The notes: generated by a model from the letters alone, not told the origin. 64,000 bases of DNA from Atopobiaceae bacterium UBA1367 (GCA_002305995.1 DBRN01000006.1:44889-108888), one strand, 5' to 3'; positions 25,519 to 35,291 are shown, counted from the first letter of the stretch. Program-made: numbers and translations.

Positions 25519-27009
25519 CTACGCCTTCTTCTTCCAGCGGATGATCTCGGGATGGAGGTCGTGATAGACGTCCAGGTACTCCTCGGCACGCACGGCCCAG
25601 CCAAAGTCGGCGGTCATGGCTTGGCGCTGCAGCTGCCTCCAGGCATCCTGGTCCGTCCAGAAGACCTCGCAGGCGTCCAGCAGCGACGCGGCCATCTCGT
25701 CGGCGTTCATGTTGGCAAAGCTGAAGCCTGTGCCCTCGCCGGTGAACTTGTTGTACGGAGTGACGGAGTCCTGCAGGCCGCCGGTCTCGCGCACCACGGG
25801 AAGCGTGCCGTAGCGCATGGCGATCATCTGGGAGAGGCCGCAGGGCTCGAACTCGGACGGCATGAGCAGCAGGTCGCCACCGGCATACATGCGATGGCTC
25901 AGCGCGTTGTCAAATGCGATGATGGCACGCATCTGATCGCCGTAGGTGTAGTCGAAGTACTGGAACGCCTCCTCCTGGTCGCGGTCGCCGGTGCCGAGAA
26001 TGGCAACCTGCACGCCGCGCTCCATGAGGTAGTTCATGGCGTAGCGCACGAGACCGAGACCCTTCTGGTTGGTCAGGCGCCCGATCATGACCACGAGCGG
26101 ACGCGTGGGATCCTGGACAAGGCCCAGCTCCTCCTGGAGCAGGCGCTTGTTCTCGGCCTTCCGCTCCAAGGTGTCGACGCTGTAGTTGACGGGCACCAGT
26201 GGGTCGGTGTCGGGGTTCCAGGTGTCGACGTCGATGCCGTTGAGGATGCCGCGCAGCACCGACGAGCGGCGGCGGAAGATGTCATCCATGCCCTCGCCGT
26301 AGAACGGCATCTGCAGCTCGTTGGCATAGCTCGGGCTCACGGTGGTGATGATGTCGCTGTAGCAGAGCGCGCCCTTCATGTAGTTGATGGAGTCGCGGTC
26401 GCAGTACAGCTGGCCGGCGGCGGTGGGATTGTCGGCAAGGCCGAGGATGTCCTCGAGGACCTTGTCGGAGTACTGTCCCTGGAACCTGACGTTATGGACG
26501 GTGAAGACGGTCCGCACGTTGCGGCACGCCTCGACCTCCTGGTAGAACTCGCGCAGGAAGACGCAGGCCATGGCGGACTGCCAGTCGTTGCAGTGCAGGA
26601 TGTCGCACTGGAGCTCGGGCAGCCACTGTATGGCCGCGCAGATGGCCTTCGAGAAGAACGCGTAGCGCTCCCCGTCGTCGAAGTAGCCATAGAGGCTGTC
26701 GCGCTTGAAGTATGCCTCGTTGTCGACGAAGTAGAAGTCGATGCCGTCGTGGGTGAGCCTGTCGATGCCGCAGTACACGCTGCGCCACGCCAGGGGCACA
26801 TAGAACTCGGCGACATGCTCCATCTTCGAGGTGAACTCCTCGGAAATGGTGCCGTACTTGGGCATGATCACGACGACCTTGGCACCCGCGGACTTGAGGG
26901 CCTTGGGCAGCGAGCCTGCCACGTCGGCAAGACCACCGGTCTTGACGAACGGTACGGCCTCGGAGGCCGCAAAGAGAACCTTGATCTTCCTTCTGGTCTT
27001 GTCAGCCAT
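25519..27009 (-). CDS. glgA: Glycogen synthase (ADP-glucose type, GT5)
   Basis: The enzyme transfers glucose from ADP-glucose to growing alpha-1,4-glucan. It has the N-terminal KTGGLADVAGSLPKAL (ADP-glucose site), HCNDWQSA, GILNGIDVDTWNP and late LLMPSEFEPCGLSQMIAMRYGTLPVV. About 496 residues is normal. ATG 27009 (MADKTRRK) is preceded by AAGGGGG at eight bases. It is last in the glgB-P-C-D-A order and separated from glgD by a strong hairpin. Confidence 0.96.
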   Translation of the reverse strand: MADKTRRKIKVLFAASEAVPFVKTGGLADVAGSLPKALKSAGAKVVVIMPKYGTISEEFTSKMEHVAEFYVPLAWRSVYCGIDRLTHDGIDFYFVDNEAYFKRDSLYGYFDDGERYAFFSKAICAAIQWLPELQCDILHCNDWQSAMACVFLREFYQEVEACRNVRTVFTVHNVRFQGQYSDKVLEDILGLADNPTAAGQLYCDRDSINYMKGALCYSDIITTVSPSYANELQMPFYGEGMDDIFRRRSSVLRGILNGIDVDTWNPDTDPLVPVNYSVDTLERKAENKRLLQEELGLVQDPTRPLVVMIGRLTNQKGLGLVRYAMNYLMERGVQVAILGTGDRDQEEAFQYFDYTYGDQMRAIIAFDNALSHRMYAGGDLLLMPSEFEPCGLSQMIAMRYGTLPVVRETGGLQDSVTPYNKFTGEGTGFSFANMNADEMAASLLDACEVFWTDQDAWRQLQRQAMTADFGWAVRAEEYLDVYHDLHPEIIRWKKKA

Positions 27010-27090
27010 TGTTGTCACTCCCCCTTACGAGTGCCTCGCACATCGGCCGCGCGCGTGCCTCACCCACAGAGCGGGCCACAGGCCCAAAGG

Positions 27091-27129
27091 AGCGGCGCCG
27101 GCACGAGGCGTGCTCGCGCCGGCGCCGCT
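27091..27129 (-). promoter_or_regulatory. Strong intercistronic hairpin between glgD and glgA
   Basis: AGCGGCGCCGGC (27091-27102) and its inverse (27118-27129) form a 12-bp stem of almost pure G+C with a 15-base loop, then CTTTGG. It sits in the 133-base gap of the operon. It could reduce read-through into glgA or protect the upstream mRNA. Confidence 0.55.
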
Positions 27130-27142
27130 CGGCAACCCTCAC

Positions 27143-28228
27143 TCAGGCCTTGCCCTTGATGAGAATCGCGGACTCGGTGCCACAGAGCTCGGTGCCCTCA
27201 GGCACGACGTTGTTGCGGTCCACGACCGCGTGCTGGACATGGGCGCCACTCTTGATGACGCAGCCCTGCATGATGATGGCGTCCTCGACGACGGCACCCT
27301 TCTCGATGGTGACGCCGCGTCCGAGGATGGAATTGATGACCGTGCCCCTGATGCGGCAGCTGCCAGAGACGCGGGAGTTGGTCACCTTGCAGCCGGCCTC
27401 GAACTTTGCCGGCTGGTTGTCGTGAGCCTTCGTCTTGATCGGGCGAATCGAGAACAGCTCGCGGGTGATCTTGGGATCGAGCATGTCCATGTTGGCCTTG
27501 AAGTAGGCGTCCTTGTTGAAGATCGGCGCCGCATAGCCCTCGAACTCGTAGGCCTGGACGTTGACGCGGTCGTACTCGCCGGCAAGGGCCTCGAAGAGAT
27601 CGAGGTAGTCGTTGGCGGCATACCAGTCGAGGATCTCAAGGAGCCGCTCGCGACCGACCACGAAGCAGTCGAGGAAGGCGGTATCACCGAAGACGATGCC
27701 GTGCTTGATGCCCTTGACGCGGCCGTCGACGACGTCGAGCCCGCAGACGTCGACGTCCTTGTCGTGCGCGGCCTGGGTGACGGCCGTGATGTCGGCGCCG
27801 GAGGCGACATGGGCGTCGACGAGCTCCTTGTAGTCCATGTTGTAGACCCAGCTGGCAGATGACACGATCACGTGCTCGGCCTTGTCACGCTCGAGGAAGA
27901 TCTTGTTGTGGATCAGGTCGCGCAGCAGGAAGCGCGAGCCGGTGCGGGAGGTGCCGAACGCGGAGCCCGGCAGGATGAACAGGCCGCCGCTCTTGCGGGT
28001 GAGCTCCCACTCGCGACCGGAGCCGACGTGGTCGATCAGGGAGCGATAGTTGTACGGCATGACCATGCCGACCGTGCGAATGCCGCAGTTCACCATGTTG
28101 GAGAGCGCGAAGTCGACGGCACGATAGCGGCCGAGGAACGGCATCGAGGCAGCCGGGCGACTGTCGGAGAGCGCGCTCGGGAACTTGGTGGAGTAGTTTG
28201 CGGTGATGAGTCCGATGATCTTGGGCAT
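27143..28228 (-). CDS. glgD: Glucose-1-phosphate adenylyltransferase subunit GlgD
   Basis: The 361-residue protein is homologous to GlgC but degenerate at the catalytic head. The N terminus reads LITANYSTKFPSALSDSRPAAS where GlgC has LLAGGQGSRL, so the pyrophosphorylase loop is lost. The left-handed beta-helix C-terminal domain is kept. In Bacillus-type systems GlgD raises the activity of GlgC and tunes its regulation. It starts two bases after the glgC stop, with GGAGGAG overlapping, consistent with a GlgC-GlgD complex. Confidence 0.93.
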   Translation of the reverse strand: MPKIIGLITANYSTKFPSALSDSRPAASMPFLGRYRAVDFALSNMVNCGIRTVGMVMPYNYRSLIDHVGSGREWELTRKSGGLFILPGSAFGTSRTGSRFLLRDLIHNKIFLERDKAEHVIVSSASWVYNMDYKELVDAHVASGADITAVTQAAHDKDVDVCGLDVVDGRVKGIKHGIVFGDTAFLDCFVVGRERLLEILDWYAANDYLDLFEALAGEYDRVNVQAYEFEGYAAPIFNKDAYFKANMDMLDPKITRELFSIRPIKTKAHDNQPAKFEAGCKVTNSRVSGSCRIRGTVINSILGRGVTIEKGAVVEDAIIMQGCVIKSGAHVQHAVVDRNNVVPEGTELCGTESAILIKGKA

Positions 28229-28230
28229 CT

Positions 28231-29367
28231 CTACTCCTCCTTTCCGATAACGACGTTGTTGCCGCAGAAGGTGTAGTCCTTGCCGCTGTCGGCGCTGCCG
28301 AAGGTCACGCCCTCCTCGATGATGGCGTTCTCGCCGACGATGGCGTTGACGACCGTGGCGCCGTCCTTGACGATGGCGCCCGGCAGAAGGACGGAGTCCT
28401 TGACGACGGCGCCCTTGCCGATGACGGAGTCGATGGAGACGATGGAGTGCTGCGCCTCACCATAGACCTTGGACCCGTTGCCGACGATGCAGTCGTCCAC
28501 GGACGCCTCGGGGCCGAAGTAGGCCGGCGGGAACGAGAGCGTGTTGGACATGATCGGGAAGTCCTTCTGGAACAGGTCGAACTCGGGATCGTCGCCCAGC
28601 AGCTCCATCGAGGTCTCGTGGAAGGAGGCGATGGTGCCCACGTCGCGCCAGAAGCCCTCGAACTTGTAGGTGAACAGGCGACGGCCGTCGGCCAGCAGCT
28701 TCGGGATGATGTTCCCGCCGAAGTCGTGCTCGGACTCCGGGTCTGCGGTGTCGAGCTTCAGCTCGTCGACCAAAAGGTCGGCGTTGAAGATGTAGATGCC
28801 CATGGAGGCGAGGTTGCTCTTGGGCTCGGCGGGCTTCTCCTGGAACTCCAGGATGCGGCCCGTCTCGTCGGCATTCATGATGCCGAAGCGCGAGGCATCC
28901 TCCCAAGGCACCGGCATGACGGCGATGGTGAGGTCGGCGTTGTTCTTCTTGTGCGTGGCCAGCATGTCCGCGTAGTCCATGCGATAGAGCTGGTCGCCCG
29001 AGAGGATGAGGACGTACTCGGGGTCGTTCAGCTCGATGTAGCCCAAGTTCTGCGCGACGGCGTCAGCCGTGCCGGCATACCAGGCACCGCCCGACTGGGT
29101 CGCGTACGGAGGGAGGATGGCGACACCCTCTGCCAGGTCCCAGGCGGAGCCGGTGCCCAGGTAGGCGTGGAGCAGATATGGCCGGTACTGTGTCAGGACA
29201 CCAACGTTGTTGATGCCCGAGTTGGCGCAGTTCGAGAGAGGGAAGTCGATGATGCGGTACTTTGCACCAAACGACACCGCTGGCTTGGCTACGTCCTTCG
29301 TCAGGTCGTAGAGTCGGCTGCCCTGCCCGCCGGCAAGAAGCATTGCTATGCATTCCTTCTTGCTCAT
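28231..29367 (-). CDS. glgC: Glucose-1-phosphate adenylyltransferase (ADP-glucose pyrophosphorylase)
   Basis: This enzyme makes ADP-glucose from ATP and glucose-1-phosphate, the committed step of glycogen synthesis. It has the nucleotide loop AMLLAGGQGSRLYDLT, KPAVSFGAKYRIIDFPLSN, GTADAVAQN, the catalytic-site LSGDQLYRMDY and LEFQEKPAEPKS, then a beta-helix. Length is 378. GAAAGGAGA precedes ATG 29367. It is co-transcribed with glgD. Confidence 0.97.
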   Translation of the reverse strand: MSKKECIAMLLAGGQGSRLYDLTKDVAKPAVSFGAKYRIIDFPLSNCANSGINNVGVLTQYRPYLLHAYLGTGSAWDLAEGVAILPPYATQSGGAWYAGTADAVAQNLGYIELNDPEYVLILSGDQLYRMDYADMLATHKKNNADLTIAVMPVPWEDASRFGIMNADETGRILEFQEKPAEPKSNLASMGIYIFNADLLVDELKLDTADPESEHDFGGNIIPKLLADGRRLFTYKFEGFWRDVGTIASFHETSMELLGDDPEFDLFQKDFPIMSNTLSFPPAYFGPEASVDDCIVGNGSKVYGEAQHSIVSIDSVIGKGAVVKDSVLLPGAIVKDGATVVNAIVGENAIIEEGVTFGSADSGKDYTFCGNNVVIGKEE

Positions 29368-29396
29368 AGAACTCTCCTTTCATTCGAACCAGCAAG

Positions 29397-31823
29397 TCAC
29401 TTTCCAATATGCCAAACATCGTCCGCATACTCAGCAATGGTTCGGTCACTGGAGAAATAACCCGACCGAGCAGTGTTGTGAATGGCAGACTTGTTCCACG
29501 CCCGGCGATCGGCGTAACCGCTTGTCAGATCGCTCCATGCCTCGACATACGAGTAGAAGTCCTTCAGGACGAGGTCATGGTCGTTGTTGAGCATGAGCTC
29601 GTCGCGAATCGACTCGAAGTTGCCCGAGAGGTGCGCCAGGGTGCCGTCGGTGAGCTCGTCGACGATGCGGCCAACGCGGCTGCGGTCGGCGTTGTAGACA
29701 TCCCAGGCGTAGTAGCTGCCGCTGGCGCGCAGGGCGTCGACCTCATCGGTGCGCAGGCCGAAGATCTTGATGTTGTCCTCGCCGACCAGCTCGCAGATCT
29801 CGACGTTGGCGCCGTCGTAGGTGCCAAGCGTGATGGCGCCGTTCATCATGAGCTTCATGTTGGAGGTGCCAGAGGCCTCGGAGCCGGCCCAGCTGATCTG
29901 CTCGGAGATCTCGGTGGCCGGGTAGATGATCTCGGCGTTGGAGACGGCGAAGTTGGGCACGAAGGCGACCTGGATCTTGCTGTTGACCCGCGCATCGCTG
30001 TTGACGACCTCGGCGATGGAGTTGATCAGGCGTATGACCTCCTTGGCGAAGGTGTAGCTCTGCGCGGCCTTGCCGGCGAAGATGAATGCCGTGGGCGCCG
30101 GATCGAAGCTCGGGTCGGACAGGATCCTGTTGTAGATGTCCAGGATCTTGAAGGCGTTGAGCAGCTGGCGCTTGTAGGCGTGGAAGCGCTTCACCTGGAC
30201 GTCGAAGATCATGTTGGTGTCGAGCACGACGCCGGTGGTCGCCTTGACGTAGTCGGCCAGGCGCTGCTTGTCCCACTGCTTGGCCTTGTCGAACTCGTCG
30301 AGGAAGCTGGGATCATCCTCGAACCTGACCAGTCGCTCGAGCTCGGTGGCGTCGTCGAGCCACCCGTCACCGATGGCATCGGTGATGAGGCGCGCGTATG
30401 GCGGGTTGGAGTTGCCCAGGAAGCGGCGATGGCTCACGCCGTTGGTCTTGCTGCTGAACTTTTCCGGCGTGATGTCGTAGAAGCCCTTGAGGACGGTCTC
30501 CTTGATGATGCCGGTGTGCAGCTCGGAGACGCCGTTGACCGCGTGGGAGAAGATGACCGAGAGGTTGGCCATGCGGACCACGCCGTCCCACAGGATGGCG
30601 TTCTGCGAGAGGATCTCGGGCCAGTTCTCCTTGTCGTGCGGGAAGTTGTCGCGATAGCGACGATCGATCTCCTCGATGAACATGTAGGTGCGCGGGACGA
30701 GCGTGCGCAGGGTGTTGATGGGCCACCTCTCCAGGGCCTCGGGCATGACCGTGTGGTTGGTGTAGGAGATGGCCTCGCAGCAGATCTTGAAGGCGAGGTC
30801 GAAGTCGACGCCCTTCTCGTCAACCAGCAGGCGCATCAGCTCGGGCCCGCAGAGGGCGGGATGGGTGTCGTTGGTGTGGATGCTGACGTGCTGACCGAAC
30901 TCGCTCCACCGCTCCTTGCCATAGTCGCGCTCGTAGGTGCGCAGGATGGTCTGCAGGCCCGCGGAGGTGAACAGGTACTCCTGCTTGAGGCGCAGCAGCC
31001 TGCCGTGCTCGCCCGCGTCCGCCGGGTAGAGGATCGTCGAGATGGCCTCGACGTCGGAGCGGAACTTCATGGCGCCGGCGTAGTCGCCGGCGTTGAAGGC
31101 GTCGAGGTCGAAGTCCTCCGCATAGGGCTCGGCGGCCCAGAGGCGCAGCAGGTTGATGGTCTTCCCGCCGTAGCCGACGACGGGCACGTCATAGGGAACC
31201 GCGAGGACCTTCTCGCCACCCTCCTGGGTGAACCAGAAGCGGCCGTTCTCCTCATGGCGCTCCACGCGACCGCCAAACTGCACCACCACGGCGCTGTCGG
31301 TCTTCTTGGTCTCCCAGGGATAGCCGTGCGAGAGCCAGTTGTCGGACCGCTCGACCTGGCGCCCGCCCTCGATGCTCTGCCTGAACAGGCCGTAGCGGTA
31401 GCGCATGCCGTTGCCGTATCCGATGATGCCGTTGTGGGCCATGGAGTCGAGGAAGCATGCGGCGAGGCGGCCGAGGCCACCGTTGCCCAGGCCGGGGTCG
31501 CCCTCGCGACGAAGGATCTCGTCGAGGTCGGCGCCCATCTCCTGGATGGCATCCGCGACACCGTCGCGGATGCCGAAGTTGAGCAGGTAGTTGTCAAGCA
31601 AGGGGCCGATCAGGAACTCGAGGGAGAAGTAGTAGACCTTCTTCTTGCCCGAGACGTCCAGATCGCCCTTGAGCTCGTTGGCCTTCTCGGCAATGAGCTC
31701 CGCGAGCACGAAGAAGCGCTCGCGATCGCGGCAATTGTCGAATGACTTGCCGTACTTGGCTCGGCAAGCCCTCCGGTACTGCTTGATGAAGTCGTCCTTG
31801 TCGGCGAAGAGTTGCGGCTGCAT
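29397..31823 (-). CDS. glgP: Glycogen/starch phosphorylase
   Basis: This pyridoxal-phosphate enzyme releases glucose-1-phosphate from glycogen ends. It shows KKVYYFSLEFLIGPLLDNYL, GLGRLAACFLDS, HTNDTHPAL, KRFHAYKRQLLN and the PLP-lysine block EASGTSNMKLMMNGAITLGT, followed by DGANVEI. From ATG 31823 (MQPQLFAD, AAAGGA upstream) it has 808 residues, a normal size. Its place between glgB and glgC puts synthesis and breakdown on one transcript, so control must be mainly allosteric. Confidence 0.96.
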   Translation of the reverse strand: MQPQLFADKDDFIKQYRRACRAKYGKSFDNCRDRERFFVLAELIAEKANELKGDLDVSGKKKVYYFSLEFLIGPLLDNYLLNFGIRDGVADAIQEMGADLDEILRREGDPGLGNGGLGRLAACFLDSMAHNGIIGYGNGMRYRYGLFRQSIEGGRQVERSDNWLSHGYPWETKKTDSAVVVQFGGRVERHEENGRFWFTQEGGEKVLAVPYDVPVVGYGGKTINLLRLWAAEPYAEDFDLDAFNAGDYAGAMKFRSDVEAISTILYPADAGEHGRLLRLKQEYLFTSAGLQTILRTYERDYGKERWSEFGQHVSIHTNDTHPALCGPELMRLLVDEKGVDFDLAFKICCEAISYTNHTVMPEALERWPINTLRTLVPRTYMFIEEIDRRYRDNFPHDKENWPEILSQNAILWDGVVRMANLSVIFSHAVNGVSELHTGIIKETVLKGFYDITPEKFSSKTNGVSHRRFLGNSNPPYARLITDAIGDGWLDDATELERLVRFEDDPSFLDEFDKAKQWDKQRLADYVKATTGVVLDTNMIFDVQVKRFHAYKRQLLNAFKILDIYNRILSDPSFDPAPTAFIFAGKAAQSYTFAKEVIRLINSIAEVVNSDARVNSKIQVAFVPNFAVSNAEIIYPATEISEQISWAGSEASGTSNMKLMMNGAITLGTYDGANVEICELVGEDNIKIFGLRTDEVDALRASGSYYAWDVYNADRSRVGRIVDELTDGTLAHLSGNFESIRDELMLNNDHDLVLKDFYSYVEAWSDLTSGYADRRAWNKSAIHNTARSGYFSSDRTIAEYADDVWHIGK

Positions 31824-31880
31824 TGCAATCCTTTGTTCGCGGTTCGCGCCGCCAGTCGCGACGCGAACCGGCGGCATTGC

Positions 31881-33998
31881 CTACTGCTGCGTGGCTTGGG
31901 TGGCCTTCTTGGCACCCTTGCCCGATGCGGACCTCTTCGAGGTCGTGGTGCCCGCCTTTGCCTTGTCGGCAGCCTTGGCAGCTGTCGTCTTGGCCTTGGC
32001 GGAACCCTTGGCAGCCGACGCGCCCGCCGCCTTGGCGGTGCGCTTGGCAGGAAGAGGTCGCACATACCGCAGAATCGTACCACCAAGTGGCGGGACGCGC
32101 AGCACGATAGACTGATCCTGGTTGTTCCAGGGCTCGTCCTCGCTCTTGATCTTTTCTCCCGCGTTCGTGACGCCGGACCCACCGAACTCCTCGGCGTCAG
32201 AGGTGAAGACCTCTTCCCACACACCCGGGCGCGGAACACCAAGGCGGAACTCCTCATAGGGGTTTACCTCGAAGTTCAGCAGGATGACAAGATCATCCTT
32301 CGGATCATCGGAGTGGCGGACGTAGCTGATCACGCACTGCTCGGCGTCATCGGCCTCGATCCAGTCGAAGCCCTCGCTGGTGTAGGAGCACTGCCACAGG
32401 GCCGGATGGTTGTTGTAGAACTTGTTGAGAGCCTTAACGAACTCGCGGTGCTTTCCGTGGGTCTCGTACTGATCGGCGAGGAAGTACTGGATGCCCTCGT
32501 AGTAGCGCCACTCAATGAACTGCCCGATCTCGTTGCCCATGAAGTTGAGGCTGCCGCCGGAGTGCGTAAGCTGGTACAGGGCGAGGGCGCGCAGGCCGGC
32601 GAACTGGCGCCAGTAGTCACCCGGCATGCGGGTCACCAGGGAGCACTTGCCATGGACGACCTCGTCATGCGACAGCGGCAGGATGAAGTTCTCGTTGAAC
32701 TGGTACATCGTGGAGAAGGTCAGCAGCTTGTGGTTGCCCGGACGGAACGGGAAGTCGGTCTGGCAGTAGTGCAGGGTGTCGTTCATCCAGCCCATGTCCC
32801 ACTTGTAGTTGAAGCCCAGGCCACCGTCCTTGGACGGGTAGGTGACCAACGGCCAAGCGGTGGACTCCTCGGCGATCATCATGACGTCGGGATAGTACTT
32901 GCCCACCGTGTCGTTGAGCTGCTGGACGAAGGCGATGGCGGTCAGGTCCTCCTCGGTGCCCTTCTCGTTGAACTTCTTCATGCGTGGGTCATCGATGCCA
33001 AAGTTGAGGTAGAGGATGGACGTGACACCGTCCATGCGGATGCCGTCGGCGTGGTACTCGCCGATCCAGTAGAGCAGGTTGGAGATCAGGAACGACTGGA
33101 CCTCCTTGCGACCCAGGTCGAACTTGAAGGTGCCCCAGTTGGGGTGCTCCTCGATCTCGTAGAGCTTGTCGCCGTTGAAGTGCACCAGCCCATGCTCGTC
33201 ACGGCAGAAGCCCCCGGGGACCCAGTCGAGGATGACGCCGATGCCGGCACGATGGCACATGTCGACGAAGCGCTTGAACTGCTTGGGCGTGCCGTAGCGG
33301 CTGGTGGGCGCGTAGTACCCGGTGACCTGATAGCCCCAGGAGCCATCGAAGGGGTGCTCCATGACGGGCAGCAGCTCGATGTGGCTGTAGCCCATCTCCT
33401 TGACATAGCCCACCAGGTCCTCGGAGAGCTCGTCGTAGGAGAGGAACGACCCGCCATGATCGTCGGTATCGGGATCCCCGTTGCCCGCCAGGCCATCATC
33501 ATGGCGCTTCCAGCTGCCCAGGTGCACCTCGAAGATGTTGAGGCGGTTCTTCATGTGGGGCACCTCTGAGCGCTTGTTCAGCCAGCGCTTGTCGCCCCAC
33601 CGGTAGCCGGTGATGTCGGCCGTGCGCGAGGCAGTCCCGGGGATGACCTCGGCGCTGAAGGCATAGGGGTCCGCCTTGTAGAGCAGGTCGCCCTTGTTGG
33701 TCTCGATGACGTACTTGTAGAGCTGGCCCTCCTCGACGCCCTCGACGAAGCCCTCCCAGACGCCGCCCGTGGCTGTGCACTCGAGCGGGTTTGCCCAGGT
33801 GTCCCAATCGTTGAAGTCGCCGATGACGTGCACGCTCTTGACGTCGGGCGCCCAGACGGCGAAGTGATAGCCCTTCCTTCGGCCTATCGTCGCGGGGTGC
33901 GCGCCCATCTTCTCGTAGCTGCGATACCAGACGCCCTTTGCCATCATGTAGAGGTCGTCCCTTGTCAGAGCAAGCTCTGCGTCCTTTACTGCACCCAT
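31881..33998 (-). CDS. glgB: 1,4-alpha-glucan branching enzyme with Lys/Ala-rich tail
   Basis: This GH13 enzyme makes alpha-1,6 branches in glycogen. From ATG 33998 (strong GGAGGAG) it has 705 residues. A CBM48 N-terminal module holds YHFAVWAPDVKSVHVIGDFN. The barrel has D323 (DGIRMDG), the acid in MIAEES (about 377) and LPLSHDEVVHGK. The usual end is at about 648 (ILRYVRPL). It then continues for about 55 residues made almost only of K, A, T, S and G (AKAAGASAAKGSAKAKTTAA), like a histone H1 tail. That tail is not part of the family. It is the first gene of the glg series. Confidence 0.96.
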   Translation of the reverse strand: MGAVKDAELALTRDDLYMMAKGVWYRSYEKMGAHPATIGRRKGYHFAVWAPDVKSVHVIGDFNDWDTWANPLECTATGGVWEGFVEGVEEGQLYKYVIETNKGDLLYKADPYAFSAEVIPGTASRTADITGYRWGDKRWLNKRSEVPHMKNRLNIFEVHLGSWKRHDDGLAGNGDPDTDDHGGSFLSYDELSEDLVGYVKEMGYSHIELLPVMEHPFDGSWGYQVTGYYAPTSRYGTPKQFKRFVDMCHRAGIGVILDWVPGGFCRDEHGLVHFNGDKLYEIEEHPNWGTFKFDLGRKEVQSFLISNLLYWIGEYHADGIRMDGVTSILYLNFGIDDPRMKKFNEKGTEEDLTAIAFVQQLNDTVGKYYPDVMMIAEESTAWPLVTYPSKDGGLGFNYKWDMGWMNDTLHYCQTDFPFRPGNHKLLTFSTMYQFNENFILPLSHDEVVHGKCSLVTRMPGDYWRQFAGLRALALYQLTHSGGSLNFMGNEIGQFIEWRYYEGIQYFLADQYETHGKHREFVKALNKFYNNHPALWQCSYTSEGFDWIEADDAEQCVISYVRHSDDPKDDLVILLNFEVNPYEEFRLGVPRPGVWEEVFTSDAEEFGGSGVTNAGEKIKSEDEPWNNQDQSIVLRVPPLGGTILRYVRPLPAKRTAKAAGASAAKGSAKAKTTAAKAADKAKAGTTTSKRSASGKGAKKATQATQQ

Positions 33999-34212
33999 GT
34001 CTCCTCCAACAATGTCGTGGTCATAAACCATCGGCCGCGAACGCACCGCCACGGCATGCGTCCGCTGCGGTGCGATGTATGCACCGTCTATTGTCGGCCA
34101 GGTACAGGCCGTTGCCACTCACGCGTCGGCGACCCGTGTACCCGGAGGGCATAAACGGCGCCCCATGCCGATTTGTCACGGACGCCGTCGGTGCGGGACA
34201 GACAGGTGGGAC

Positions 34213-34497
34213 CTACCCGATGCCATGCGCCCCACAGAAGCGGACGAAACCGGCGTAGGTGAAGTCGTCCCAACCCTCGACGGTGCCGCCCACCTCGTTG
34301 AAGAAGCAGGATGGTATCTCGCCTAAGGCGAGGCACTTCCTGATGCAGGCGTCGCAGCCCCTGCCGCGCTCCCGGTTCCTGGGGTTGTTGGGGTTGAGCG
34401 GGCAGGCCGTGTCGCGACACGAGCAGAAGTGCGCGCGGTCGGTCGCCAGGCACTCGTCTGCCTCGCGCTGGTAGAGCTCGTCACCGGATGTGCTCAT
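34213..34497 (-). CDS. Small Cys-rich protein (DUF6485-like)
   Basis: This 94-residue cytoplasmic protein has seven cysteines in short spacings: CLATDRAHFCSCRDTAC, then CDACIRKCLALGEIPSCFFN. The GEIPSCFF end of that block resembles the DUF6485 family, a presumed metal- or cluster-binding small protein of anaerobes. GAAGGAGAG precedes ATG 34497. Its first 17 bases overlap the end of nth, so both are made from one message. Confidence 0.75.
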   Translation of the reverse strand: MSTSGDELYQREADECLATDRAHFCSCRDTACPLNPNNPRNRERGRGCDACIRKCLALGEIPSCFFNEVGGTVEGWDDFTYAGFVRFCGAHGIG

Positions 34498-35203
34498 GCC
34501 CGTCTCTCCTTCGGGGTGGGTTCCTGCGCGCCCGTGCCTTGGGGTTGCCGGACGCCTTGCCAAAGCTGGGACATATGTCTGCGAGGGGACACCCCTCGCA
34601 GAGCGGTCGCTGAGCGCGACAGGTGTCACGACCAAAGTGGATCCATTGCTCGTTGACCGGCCCCCACAGCTCCCGTGGGATGACGTCAAGCAGGTCCTGC
34701 TCAGCCTGGAGGGGGGTCGGCTTGCTCGTGAGGCGCCAGCGCGTTGCCAGGCGGAACACGTGCGTGTCGACCGCGATGCCCTCCACCAGGCCAAATGCCT
34801 TGTTGAGCACGATGTTTGCCGTCTTGCGCCCGACGCCCGGCAGGCGGGTCAGCTCCTCCATCGTGCGGGGGACCTCGCCGCCAAAGTCGGCCATGATCAT
34901 CTGCGACGCCTCGACGCAGTGGGCCGACTTGGTTCGATAGAAGCCGATCGGGCGGATGATCTCGGCGACCTCCGCAGGATCGGCCTGGGCCATGGCCTGC
35001 GCATCGGGCCAGCGCCCGAACAGCTCGGGAGTCACCTTGTTGACCGCCGCGTCGGTGGTCTGGGCGGAAAGCAGCACGCAGATGACCATCGTGAACGGGG
35101 TCGTGAAGTCGAGCGCGCTCTCCACATCAGGATAGAGCTCCCCCATGCGCTCGCATATCTCCACGGCACGCTCTCGCTTGGCTCTCTTCGACTCGCGCGG
35201 CAT
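34481..35203 (-). CDS. nth: Endonuclease III
   Basis: This is a DNA glycosylase/AP-lyase for oxidised pyrimidines. The helix-hairpin-helix LPGVGRKTANIVLNKAF contains the catalytic Lys, and AVDTHVFRL contains the catalytic Asp. The 4Fe-4S motif CRAQRPLCEGCPLADIC matches C-x6-C-x2-C-x5-C. With ATG 35203 (MPRESKRA, GAGAGGAG upstream) it is 240 residues, with a basic C-terminal tail. The in-frame stretch before this start runs into a repeat element and is not coding. Confidence 0.96.
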   Translation of the reverse strand: MPRESKRAKRERAVEICERMGELYPDVESALDFTTPFTMVICVLLSAQTTDAAVNKVTPELFGRWPDAQAMAQADPAEVAEIIRPIGFYRTKSAHCVEASQMIMADFGGEVPRTMEELTRLPGVGRKTANIVLNKAFGLVEGIAVDTHVFRLATRWRLTSKPTPLQAEQDLLDVIPRELWGPVNEQWIHFGRDTCRAQRPLCEGCPLADICPSFGKASGNPKARARRNPPRRRDGHEHIR

Positions 35204-35291
35204 GACCACTCCTCTCTGCGAACCCTCCAGCATCATACGTGATGCCGGACCCCTTGTGACAGCGGCCGAATGTCCCGTCGCGCCGGCGTGT

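Noticed and set aside
33999..34118. A 40-residue N-terminal extension of GlgB
   Set aside because: The upstream in-frame ATG lacks a ribosome site, whereas ATG 33998 has GGAGGAG and matches the family start.
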